From Fibrobacter sp. UWB13 (GTDB taxonomy: Bacteria; Fibrobacterota; Fibrobacteria; Fibrobacterales; Fibrobacteraceae), in NCBI RefSeq assembly GCF_900177805.1, contig NZ_FXAX01000002.1:186001-250000 (forward strand): DNA of 64,000 nt, read 5' to 3'. Below the pieces are notes generated by a model that was not told the origin of the DNA, searched no databases, and was given only the letters and a program-made list of their open reading frames with translations. Shown here piece after piece: positions 53,392 through 61,355 of this stretch. Made by a program: the position numbers and the translations under genes. Position 1 is the first letter of the stretch; each line of letters starts with the position of its first letter.

Positions 53392-55728
53392 TTACTTTGT
53401 TACGGAGAGGCGGAGGGTGGTGCCGGTGGTGAGGGACTTGACGACGTACACGCCGCTTTCCTTCACAAGGCTGTTCACCTTGCTGCGCACATCGAAGTTG
53501 CTAGAAGCATCGACGCGGCCGACAAACTTACCGTTCAAACCATAGACGCTATAAGACTGTACGCCTTGCACATTATGGAGAACGCCCTTTGCCAAGCCAA
53601 CAATGGGATCCGGATCCGTTGCATTCGCACCCTTCACGAACGTAAAGTAGTCGATATCAAGCCAGGAGCCAACAACCGTAAAGCGGAGTACATGTTCGCC
53701 TTCCGGGAGTTTTACGTTTGCCTTTACCTTGTTATAATCGTCATAATTTTCTTCGCCGGAACTTGCCGCCGGAACAGAGAGTTCTTCGGTAATGTCCTTG
53801 CCATCCAAGGAGAGCTTGAAGCTCGAGGTGGAGCCAGCCGCAGCAACCGCAGCAAACATGGTGTAATCGCCTTCTTCCTTCACATTCACGGTGTATTCGA
53901 GCCAGTCGCCTTCACTGTTATAGCCCACAATGACACCGGTTGCCTTCTTGTAAAGGTCAACGCCCGTGCCCTTGCGGTAGTCGCTATCGCCGTGGTTTTC
54001 GGAATCGCCATCATAGTAAGAGGAACCATCTTTGCCCTTGCCCGGCACGTCAAAGTTTTCAGCTTCAATCTTGCCCGGGATTGCATTTGCAGGGCAGTTT
54101 TCGCCTGCAGCGCAGAACGGAGTCTGCGGAACAGGTTCAGAACCAGCGCCGTCGAGATAAATTTCATCGTTCACGTCGGTACCGACCTTGAACCAGTCGA
54201 AGTCTGCATAGCCGCCCGCCTGCTTGGTCGCAAAGTTGAAGAGGCCCCAACGCACGCCCACGAACATGTGCAAGTCGTAATTGAGTTTCACGTCACTACC
54301 GATCTTTGTCCAGGTATTGCCATCGGTGCTGTAGTAGAAATATGCAGTACCGCGGTCAATGGGCAAATCGAAATCAATTCGCAAATAAACCTTGGAGTCC
54401 GAAAGAGCTTGGCTTGCAGCTTGTCTTTCGCCGTCCTTGTTTCCAGTGTACATCACAACCTTGTAGTTGCCGTTTTCCTTAGCAAGCGCGACAAAGCCCT
54501 TGTCATCCTGCAAAGCAACGAGGCCCGCCATGTCTCCATCCTTCATGCCCTTGCCGTCAACAAGCGTACGGCCAGAACTCTTAGGGCCAAAGGAACGCTG
54601 TGTCAAAGTGTTCTTTGCATTCACGACACGGCTATCCGTGCGGCCCGTGGTAATGCGGAAAAATCCCGGATTTGCAGACAAGCTCCAGTTTTTGTTATCG
54701 GGGTTATGGTTGAACTGCCATTCGAGAGCAAGTTCGCCAGATTCAAAATCGTCACTCGTGACCATGCCGTAGCCCGGGAGCGGAGATTCCGGCAAGTCAA
54801 TTGTCGAAGGAGCCTTAGATCCGCTCGTCGGAACCGGCCAACCATCCTTCCATTCCATCGGGACCAAGTGCGACATACGACCAACCGGGCCGGAATCGCG
54901 GAACAGGAGGGCATACCACTTGCCATCGGGAGTATCGAAAATGCCACCCTGCGCAACACCGTTATCGGAGAGGAAATACCTTCCGCTGTAACCAGAGAGC
55001 AGGCTCTTGGAACGGTAAACAATTTCACTGCGGCTCTTGCCAGCCGGCCAAGAAATCGTAAACAAGTAATATTCGCCGTTCACCTTTTCCATGTGCGAAC
55101 CTTCTTGCTGCACATAGTAATTGCTGGTGCCGGTCACCTGGTTCACGCTCACGCCGCCAACCTTACCGCTCTTGCCGCCAGCCTTCACGCCGCTAGCGTC
55201 GTCGTTCAACTGCACGTAGCTAATCTGGTCGCCGCTGCCGTAGAACACCCAAACAGTGCCATCGTCATCGAAGAACAAAGAGGGGTCGTGATAGAACGGG
55301 AGCTGCACTTCGGACCACTGGCCACTTTCCACATCGGCGGTCTTGTACAAATGAGTTTTGCCCGTCGTGTAAGACGGGGTCAGCACGTAGAAAAATCCCT
55401 TGTGGTAGCGGATGCTCGATGCCCAGGAGCCCTTACCGTAGGCATCCTTGCCGCCATTCAAATTCTGCTGGTCATTGTTGGTGAGCGTCTGGTAGGCATA
55501 ACCCACCGTGCGCCACTGCGCCAAATCCGTGCTCTTGAAAACAGGCACGCCAGGCGCAAAGTGCATGGTCGTTGTGACCATGTAATAAGCATCGTCGACG
55601 CGGACAATCGAGGGGTCCGGGCTATCGACGTACATAATCGGGTTATTGACCGATACTGCAAAGCTATTCACCACGGCAAAGCCAGCGACAACGGCTGCAG
55701 CTTTTGCCATCTTACTAAACAATCCCAT
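53392..55728 (-). CDS. GH43 beta-xylosidase/arabinofuranosidase-type enzyme with CBM6 and C-terminal module
   Basis: 778 residues from the ATG at 55728, which follows AAAGGAGTGATT; the GTG at 55734 is too near the Shine-Dalgarno. Signal peptide about 1-24 (VVNSFA-VSV). The GH43 domain has D38 (YVDSPDPSI), D148 (YHDPSLFF) and E209 (QQEGSHMEK). A beta-sandwich domain typical of xylosidase-type GH43 (about 330-535; GMVTSDDFESGELALEWQFN) follows, giving a layout like GH43 subfamily 12 enzymes. Then come CBM6 (about 555-695; IPGKIEAENFDVPG) and the shared tail (YSVYGLNGKFVGRVDA ... GVYVVKSL). Likely an exported side-chain or oligosaccharide hydrolase of arabinoxylan. Confidence 0.92.
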   Translation of the reverse strand: MGLFSKMAKAAAVVAGFAVVNSFAVSVNNPIMYVDSPDPSIVRVDDAYYMVTTTMHFAPGVPVFKSTDLAQWRTVGYAYQTLTNNDQQNLNGGKDAYGKGSWASSIRYHKGFFYVLTPSYTTGKTHLYKTADVESGQWSEVQLPFYHDPSLFFDDDGTVWVFYGSGDQISYVQLNDDASGVKAGGKSGKVGGVSVNQVTGTSNYYVQQEGSHMEKVNGEYYLFTISWPAGKSRSEIVYRSKSLLSGYSGRYFLSDNGVAQGGIFDTPDGKWYALLFRDSGPVGRMSHLVPMEWKDGWPVPTSGSKAPSTIDLPESPLPGYGMVTSDDFESGELALEWQFNHNPDNKNWSLSANPGFFRITTGRTDSRVVNAKNTLTQRSFGPKSSGRTLVDGKGMKDGDMAGLVALQDDKGFVALAKENGNYKVVMYTGNKDGERQAASQALSDSKVYLRIDFDLPIDRGTAYFYYSTDGNTWTKIGSDVKLNYDLHMFVGVRWGLFNFATKQAGGYADFDWFKVGTDVNDEIYLDGAGSEPVPQTPFCAAGENCPANAIPGKIEAENFDVPGKGKDGSSYYDGDSENHGDSDYRKGTGVDLYKKATGVIVGYNSEGDWLEYTVNVKEEGDYTMFAAVAAAGSTSSFKLSLDGKDITEELSVPAASSGEENYDDYNKVKANVKLPEGEHVLRFTVVGSWLDIDYFTFVKGANATDPDPIVGLAKGVLHNVQGVQSYSVYGLNGKFVGRVDASSNFDVRSKVNSLVKESGVYVVKSLTTGTTLRLSVTK

Positions 55729-55766
55729 AATCACTCCTTTTCCAACCTAACTGGATATGATCTACA

Positions 55767-55839
55767 AGTATAATCTACCCCTTTTACATGGTTTTTACCC
55801 GCAATCGTACGCCCTTTTTATGGATTTTTTGTCAATAAC
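55767..55839 (-). promoter_or_regulatory. promoter and operator of the GH43 gene at 53392
   Basis: Operator core at 55818-55839, in the gene direction ATTGACAAAAAATCCATAA, 90 bp from the ATG at 55728. A -10-like TATACT lies at 55767-55772, 46 bp from the operator. Confidence 0.6.
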
Positions 55840-56061
55840 ACCCCATTACAACCCCGAAAACGTGTCGAAAACCGCGCCTCTTTTGTAAAAATTCCTTTTC
55901 GCAATTTTCACAACGCTTTATAATTTTTCACAACACCATTTCGCAACACCTAGGAAACATCCATCTATATTTTGTACAGGTCTAGCGAAGATCGTGGGGG
56001 ATTTGGTTGGACCGGGTGGATGAATAGAGTTTGGAATGTTTAACTATAAAAAGGAGTCGCT
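55840..56061 (+). promoter_or_regulatory. intergenic region and probable promoter of the plus-strand CE1 gene
   Basis: The 333 bases between the two divergent genes hold no gene. On the plus strand a -10-like TATATT at about 55972-55977 is followed by a leader ending AAAAAGGAGTCGCT before the ATG at 56062. A short inverted stretch TTTTCACAACGC/TTTTTCACAACACC occurs twice around 55908-55935. No operator copy is seen closer than 55818-55839. Confidence 0.35.
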
Positions 56062-57546
56062 ATGACCATGTTTAAATCCATGGCATTCGCAGGAACAGTA
56101 GCAGCACTCAGCTCACTGTCTTTCGCTTGGAGTATCGATGGCGTCGTATCATCGAAGGCCGGACAACCTCTTTCCGGTGTAAAAATTTCATCTTTCAACT
56201 ATGCTGGCTTAGAAGCCGTTTCGGCAGCTGATGGCAAATTCGCCCTCTCCTATGACGACGGTGTCGGTTTGCAGATGCTCAAGTCTGTTCAGGCTCACGT
56301 CGGTTTCAACCACAATGTTATTACCATTTCGGGCATCAAGGCCCAGACGCTTACCGTTTCTGTCATGGACGCTCTTGGCAAGGTCGCTTTCTCCAGAACG
56401 CTCCACAACGTTTTTGGTCTCGCCACGTTCGACTTGAACAAAACAAATGCTAGAGGCGCCAAATACATCCGCATCAATGCCGATGGTAACCGCAACACTT
56501 ATCAGCTCGGCAAGAACGTGACCCTCATGAAGGATGGCGACCCGCTGCCGACCCTCATGTTCGCGAAGGAAGGCTACAACAACTTCACCTACACGATGAA
56601 AAGCTTTACCGAAAGCAACGTCCAGATTACGATGGATGTCGCTTCCGCTCAGCAGTCCAGCTCCAGCCAGGCAATCGCATCGAGTTCTTCTGCCAAGCCG
56701 GAATCTAGCGCAGCCTCTTCCAGCAGCGCGAAAATTGAAGAAGTCATCAACTGCACTGGCAAGACTTACCAGGCTGGCGACCACAAGATGTCTGTGAACG
56801 TCGACGGCAAGAATCGTACGTTCATCATGCACGTGCCGAGCGCCTACAAGGGCGACAAGCCGGTACCTCTCGTTGTGGACTACCATCCGGTTATGGGTAG
56901 CGGCCAGGGCCAGCTCAGCGGTACCACTTACAAGGCTCAGACAGACCCCGAAGGCGTTATCTCTCTGTACCCCGATGGCACGAAGTCTGCTGACTCCAGA
57001 AAGATGGGTCCGGGTTGGAACGTTGGTCCTTGCTGCTCCGACGATGACGACGTGAAGTTCTCTCGCGAAATGATCAAGTCTGTCGAAGAAAAGGTTTGCA
57101 TCGACAAGAAGCGCGTTTACGCAACCGGTTTCTCGATGGGTGGCGGTATGAGTAACCATGTGGCATGCTTCATGTCTGATGTGTACGCCGCAGTTGCTCC
57201 TGCAGGTATGGACTTGAACAAGACCAACAGCGCAACCTGTAATCCGGAACGTCCGATTTCCATCATCATGTTCCGCGGCACAAACGACAACGTCTGCCGT
57301 TACCAAGGTGGCGATAGCGGATTTAACGACGGCTTGAACTTCTTGGGTGCCGAAGGCAACTTCCAGTTCTGGGCACAAAAGAACGGTTGCACAGGCTCTC
57401 CGTCCAAGAACTCCAACGGCTGTAACGAATACTCCAACTGCAAGGACGGCACGAAGGTTGTGCTCTGCACCAAGCAGGGTGGTGGTCATGAACAGGGCGA
57501 TGGCAAGGTCGGTTGGCCGTTCCTGAAGTCCTTCACGTTGCCGTAA
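56062..57546 (+). CDS. CE1-type esterase (feruloyl/acetylxylan esterase family) with N-terminal Ig-like domain
   Basis: 494 residues; the only carbohydrate-active gene here on the plus strand. Signal peptide about 1-22 (SSLSFA-WSI). An N-terminal carboxypeptidase-regulatory-like beta domain (about 24-105; GVVSSKAGQPLSGVKISS), a further beta region and a serine-rich linker (about 197-224) precede the esterase domain (about 228-494). Nucleophile S358 is in ATGFSMGGGMSNH; GTNDNVC and GGGHEQGDG supply likely acid and histidine. Many cysteines in the esterase domain suggest disulfides. It lacks the CBM6 and the shared C-terminal module, so it probably uses another export or anchoring route. AAAGGAGTCGCT precedes the ATG. 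Confidence 0.87.
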   Translation: MTMFKSMAFAGTVAALSSLSFAWSIDGVVSSKAGQPLSGVKISSFNYAGLEAVSAADGKFALSYDDGVGLQMLKSVQAHVGFNHNVITISGIKAQTLTVSVMDALGKVAFSRTLHNVFGLATFDLNKTNARGAKYIRINADGNRNTYQLGKNVTLMKDGDPLPTLMFAKEGYNNFTYTMKSFTESNVQITMDVASAQQSSSSQAIASSSSAKPESSAASSSSAKIEEVINCTGKTYQAGDHKMSVNVDGKNRTFIMHVPSAYKGDKPVPLVVDYHPVMGSGQGQLSGTTYKAQTDPEGVISLYPDGTKSADSRKMGPGWNVGPCCSDDDDVKFSREMIKSVEEKVCIDKKRVYATGFSMGGGMSNHVACFMSDVYAAVAPAGMDLNKTNSATCNPERPISIIMFRGTNDNVCRYQGGDSGFNDGLNFLGAEGNFQFWAQKNGCTGSPSKNSNGCNEYSNCKDGTKVVLCTKQGGGHEQGDGKVGWPFLKSFTLP

Positions 57547-57582
57547 TGAATTTGATTTCATAATTCATCCTATATACACCAA

Positions 57583-57616
57583 AATCGCTCCGGGCAACCG
57601 GGGCGATTCTTTTTTG
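57583..57616 (+). terminator. intrinsic terminator of the plus-strand CE1 gene
   Basis: AATCGCTCCGG-GCAA-CCGGGGCGATT with one mismatch, followed by CTTTTTTG. Confidence 0.85.
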
Positions 57617-57663
57617 CTTTGAATGCGCCGGGCAGCCTCCCCTGCACAGAACAGTCCCTATAC

Positions 57664-57696
57664 AGAAAAGAGCCCCAGCTTTCGCCGGAGCCCTTG
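57664..57696 (-). terminator. intrinsic terminator downstream of the first CE6 gene
   Basis: AGGGCTCCGGC-GAAA-GCTGGGGCTCT in the minus direction (stem with G-T pairs), followed by TTTTC. About 120 bases, with nothing else recognised, separate it from the CE6 stop codon. Confidence 0.65.
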
Positions 57697-57818
57697 TAGG
57701 AGTCACACTAATCTTCCCGTATTTATTCTCTCATTTTATTTATTAGCCGTACACAAGCCCAAGAGCAACTGCGACGACAAAGAAGAAAGCTATTTGCTTT
57801 ACAACTACCAACTCGCTT

Positions 57819-59477
57819 TTATTCATGAATTACCACCTTTTTCGTAAGAGACTTGCTTCCGCTTTGACGAACAAAGAACACGCCCTTTGCCTGCTTGCGG
57901 AGATTTGCGTTAGTCTTCACAAGTTCAATGGCGGCATCCATGCCCTTAGCGGTAAATGAACCAAGTTTAATGCCCTGCATGTCGAACACGTTATAGTTGC
58001 TTTCGGCTTCGGTCATGCTATAGCGGATATCCTTGAGTCCGATTTCCGGCTGAGAGCTCACTTCCTTGAATTCAACGTAGTCGATATCAATCCAGTCATT
58101 GGTGATTTCGAGCTTGAGTTCGTGTTCGCCCTTGGTGAGCGTTACCTTGCCACCTTCCACTTCGGTAAATGTATCAAAGCCCTTGCCTTCGTTTGCGATT
58201 TCCGTACCGACCTTCTTGTCATCGATGTAGAGGACAAAGCTACCGGTTCCGTTTTCGCCAGCGACATTGGCTGTAATTCCGTAGTCGCCATCGGCTTCAA
58301 CATTCACAGTATACTTGAGCCATTCGCCCTTCTGGCAGTGACCGACGACAATGCCCATGTTCGGCTGGTAAATATCGACATCGTTCTTGCGGAGCTTACC
58401 GCCTTCGTTGCCCTTGCTCAAATCGTAATAGGCCTTGTCGGCGCCGCCCTTGTTGTAGTTTTCAGCTTCGACCTTGCCAGGGATTTCAATCGGGTCCGTG
58501 TACGGGCCATATTCCTCGGGCGGTTCATCCGGAACTGTAGACTGGCTCGGGTCCACAAGGTTTACCGGCGGAGCATCCGGGTCAATCGTCTTGTCGATAA
58601 GCTTGAGCATTTCGGAGCAGTAGCGCTTGCCAAGTTCAATCACGCCCGCACGGCCAAAGTGGTACGGATCCTTGCCGTTACCCTGCAAGCCCTTGGAAGA
58701 GGCAAGTCCGAACTTCTTGAAATTTTGCTTGAGCTGGGCAATGCCGCCGTTTTTGCTAGAGCAGCAGTTCTGGCCTTCCTGGAGGAGTTCGCCCGCTACA
58801 AACGGCACTTCGTTTTCGTCCAAGCCAAGCGCATCAATCACGTCCTTGTAGGTCTTGTAAACGGTCTTGCGCCAGTTGGCATCGGTACCGTCACTTTCGC
58901 CCTGGTGGAAGATGAAGCCCTTGATGACGCCCACTTCCTTTGCCTTCTTGGCAAGTTCCAGAATGCGTCCCGGAGGGTTGTTGTCGTAATCCTTGGGCCA
59001 GCCCCAGTTCATGATGTCCTTGCCATCGCCCCTGAAATAAGCTTCGTACTGGTCCTTGTCGAAGGCGCGGATGCTCACAGCACCGATGGCAACCGGGATA
59101 ATGCCCACGGTCACGCCCGGCAAGGAATCGGCCATAGCGCGGCCAAAGTAGTCCGCCGGGGAGAGGTTTTCGAACGGATGGAACATCGGAGGAATTGCCG
59201 GGTACCATTCGCCCGTCTTGATAGACTGATTCGTCTTGCCGCTGCGTTGGCTTGCATTTGCATTGTGCGAAGCAAGCATGATAAAGTTCTTGGGCGGATT
59301 TGCCTGGTCCTCGGACGGTACGATATCGCCGTTGCCCGCCATGTTGGACTGCCCGTAAGCAATGTAAATATGGAAGTTCGGGTTCGGAGCCGCATTCGCC
59401 CCCACCGCAAACATAGAAAGCCCAGCAGCAACACCTGCATAGGCCAGGATTTTTTTCAATTTTCTTTCCACGCTCAT
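57819..59477 (-). CDS. CE6 acetylxylan esterase with CBM6 and C-terminal module
   Basis: 552 residues. Signal peptide about 1-29 (FAVGANA-APN). The CE6 domain has nucleophile S44 in YIAYGQSNMAGNG, oxyanion-loop residues in FIFHQGESDGTD and the catalytic His in DPYHFGRAG, an SGNH-like layout. It removes acetyl groups from xylan and so opens the chain to the GH10 enzymes. CBM6 (about 335-465; IPGKVEAENYNKGG) and the shared tail (YNVFDMQGIKLGSFTAKG ... GVFFVRQSGS) follow. The pair with the next gene corresponds to the adjacent axe6A/axe6B described in F. succinogenes; I cannot tell which is which. Operator at 59558-59579. Confidence 0.93.
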   Translation of the reverse strand: MSVERKLKKILAYAGVAAGLSMFAVGANAAPNPNFHIYIAYGQSNMAGNGDIVPSEDQANPPKNFIMLASHNANASQRSGKTNQSIKTGEWYPAIPPMFHPFENLSPADYFGRAMADSLPGVTVGIIPVAIGAVSIRAFDKDQYEAYFRGDGKDIMNWGWPKDYDNNPPGRILELAKKAKEVGVIKGFIFHQGESDGTDANWRKTVYKTYKDVIDALGLDENEVPFVAGELLQEGQNCCSSKNGGIAQLKQNFKKFGLASSKGLQGNGKDPYHFGRAGVIELGKRYCSEMLKLIDKTIDPDAPPVNLVDPSQSTVPDEPPEEYGPYTDPIEIPGKVEAENYNKGGADKAYYDLSKGNEGGKLRKNDVDIYQPNMGIVVGHCQKGEWLKYTVNVEADGDYGITANVAGENGTGSFVLYIDDKKVGTEIANEGKGFDTFTEVEGGKVTLTKGEHELKLEITNDWIDIDYVEFKEVSSQPEIGLKDIRYSMTEAESNYNVFDMQGIKLGSFTAKGMDAAIELVKTNANLRKQAKGVFFVRQSGSKSLTKKVVIHE

Positions 59478-59557
59478 TTTTATATCCCTTAATCCAAAAT
59501 TTCTATAAAGAATCTACCCAAAAAAAGCCGTTTTGTAGCACAGCAGGGCTCCATATA

Positions 59558-59579
59558 ATATGGACGTTTTGTCAATGAA
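59558..59579 (-). promoter_or_regulatory. putative hemicellulase-regulon operator (CE6 at 57819)
   Basis: In the gene direction the core is ATTGACAAAACGTCCATAT. It is 81 bp from the ATG at 59477 and about 42 bp from a -10-like TAGATT (minus strand, 59511-59516). Confidence 0.6.
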
Positions 59580-59610
59580 TTGCGAAATTCGCTCAAAAAA
59601 CGCATTTTGT

Positions 59611-59643
59611 AAAAAAAAGAGTCCTAACATCCGCCAGGACCCT
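59611..59643 (-). terminator. intrinsic terminator of the second CE6 gene
   Basis: GGTCCT / AGGACT arms around a 10-base loop, followed in the minus direction by eight T. Confidence 0.75.
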
Positions 59644-59658
59644 TCATGGAGTCTAGAA

Positions 59659-61281
59659 TTATTCGAAAACGACAACCTTCTTGCTCATGAGCTTTGTGCC
59701 TTCCTTGCGGACAAAGAACACGCCCTTAGCCTGCTTGCGGAGCTTGGCATCCGTCTTGACGAGGTTCACAGCGTTGGCCATTCCCTTTGCGGTAAACGTC
59801 CCGAGCTTTTTACCCTGCATGCTGTACACGCTAAAGTTGCTTTCGGCTTCAGTCATGTCAAAACGGACCTTTGCAATCGCGCTCGGCGGGTCTTCCTTCT
59901 TGGGCTCGCTGAACTGGATCCAGTCTATATTCACGTAGTTGGCGGTGATTTCGAGCTTGAGCACGTGCTTTCCGGCCTTCAAGGCGACCTTTTCCTTCAC
60001 GGAAATCGTCTTGTACGTATCCCAGGAATTGTCGGCAGTCTGCGGCACGGAAACATCATCCGTAATAGCCTTCTCGTCGATGTAGAGCTTGAACGCAGAG
60101 GTGGAATTACCGGCAGCAACGCTAGCATCGATATTGTATTCGCCATCAGCCTTCACGTCTACCGTGTATTCGAGCCATTCGCCAGTCTGCGTGTAGCCAA
60201 GAGCGACGCCATCGGCTGTCTTGTACAGGTCTACACCCGTATCCTTGCGGTAATCGGTATCACCGTGGTTTTCGGAATCTTCGTCACTGTAAGAGGCGTT
60301 ACTCGTACCGTCTTCGTTCTTGCCGATACCCGGCTTGTCAAAATCTTCGACTTCGACCTTGCCCGGAATAGCAATCGGAGCACCCTTGAACGGTTCCTGC
60401 GGGACAGGGTCAACAGGCGCCACGTTGATGAGCTTGAGCATTTGCTGGGCATAACGCTCACCCATGCCGCGGTAGCCTTCCACAGTAAAGTGGAGGCCGT
60501 CCCCCTTAGAGCCGTAACCCTTGGAACTTGCCACGCCAAAATTCGCAATGTACTTGGAAAGCCCACGCACACGACTGCTAAAACCGGCACACGAACCGCC
60601 ATCGACCATTTCACCGGCGACAAACGGAGTCTCCTCGGCGTTCAAACCGAGCTGCTTGAGCATGTACTCGTAAGTCTTCTTGACAATCTGTTCCCAGTTG
60701 CTCATGCCGCCATCAGTTTCGCCCTGGTGGAAGATGATGCCCTTGATGACGCCCTTTTCCTGAGCCTTCTTGGCAACTTCGATGATACGACCCATAGCAT
60801 TGCCGTCGTCACCATAAGCCTTGGCTCCGTTTTTCAGCCAGCTTTCAGCAGAGTTGAGGTAATTCTTGTAATCGTCCGGGTCAAACAAGCGGATACTCGT
60901 ACCGCCCTGAGCCACCGGAATAATGCCAATCGTCACGTTCGGCAAGGAATCTGCCATGTGGCGGCCAAACCAGTCCGCCACAGAAAGCCCCTGATTACAC
61001 TTGAACATCGGAGGCACCGCAGGGTACATCTCACCTACCGTCGGGCGACCGAGATTCGAACAAGACGTCGTCGCAAACATCTTGACACGGGGATGTTCCT
61101 TGCCGTCGATATTCTTGTCGAAGTTCGTAGCGTTACCTTCCATGTTCGACTGCCCATAGGCAATGTAAATATGGAAGTTCGGGTCCGGAGCCGCATTTAC
61201 ACCCGTTACCGCAAACATAGAGAGGCCTGCAGCAACACCTGCAATGCCCATCAGCTTTTTGAAGCTCTTTTCCACACTCAT
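59659..61281 (-). CDS. CE6 acetylxylan esterase with CBM6 and C-terminal module (second copy)
   Basis: 540 residues. Signal peptide about 1-30 (FAVTGVNA-APD). The CE6 domain has nucleophile S45 in IAYGQSNMEGNA, GIIFHQGETDGG and the histidine in GDGLHFTVEG. It is clearly paralogous to the gene downstream, and the first 40 and last 60 residues are more alike than the rest. CBM6 (about 330-460; IPGKVEVEDFDKPG) and the shared tail (FSVYSMQGKKLGTFTAKG ... GVFFVRKEGT) follow. AAAGGGAGATAGAT precedes the ATG. No operator copy is seen upstream, and only 74 bases, including a terminator, separate it from GH30, so it may depend on read-through or on a promoter inside GH30. Confidence 0.93.
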   Translation of the reverse strand: MSVEKSFKKLMGIAGVAAGLSMFAVTGVNAAPDPNFHIYIAYGQSNMEGNATNFDKNIDGKEHPRVKMFATTSCSNLGRPTVGEMYPAVPPMFKCNQGLSVADWFGRHMADSLPNVTIGIIPVAQGGTSIRLFDPDDYKNYLNSAESWLKNGAKAYGDDGNAMGRIIEVAKKAQEKGVIKGIIFHQGETDGGMSNWEQIVKKTYEYMLKQLGLNAEETPFVAGEMVDGGSCAGFSSRVRGLSKYIANFGVASSKGYGSKGDGLHFTVEGYRGMGERYAQQMLKLINVAPVDPVPQEPFKGAPIAIPGKVEVEDFDKPGIGKNEDGTSNASYSDEDSENHGDTDYRKDTGVDLYKTADGVALGYTQTGEWLEYTVDVKADGEYNIDASVAAGNSTSAFKLYIDEKAITDDVSVPQTADNSWDTYKTISVKEKVALKAGKHVLKLEITANYVNIDWIQFSEPKKEDPPSAIAKVRFDMTEAESNFSVYSMQGKKLGTFTAKGMANAVNLVKTDAKLRKQAKGVFFVRKEGTKLMSKKVVVFE

Positions 61282-61307
61282 ATCTATCTCCCTTTTAACA
61301 AACTCTT

Positions 61308-61343
61308 AAAAAAACAGGAGCCAATTGCTCGGCTCCCGTTTTT
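61308..61343 (-). terminator. intrinsic terminator of the GH30 gene
   Basis: GGAGCC / GGCTCC arms, followed in the minus direction by TGTTTTTTTAAG. It lies only 27 bases upstream of the CE6 start, so partial read-through is plausible. Confidence 0.75.
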
Positions 61344-61355
61344 AGGAATATGAAA

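Noticed and set aside
56209-57561. 450-codon minus-strand frame opposite the CE1 gene
   Set aside because: The plus-strand frame has a strong RBS, signal peptide and GFSMGG; the minus frame has none of these.
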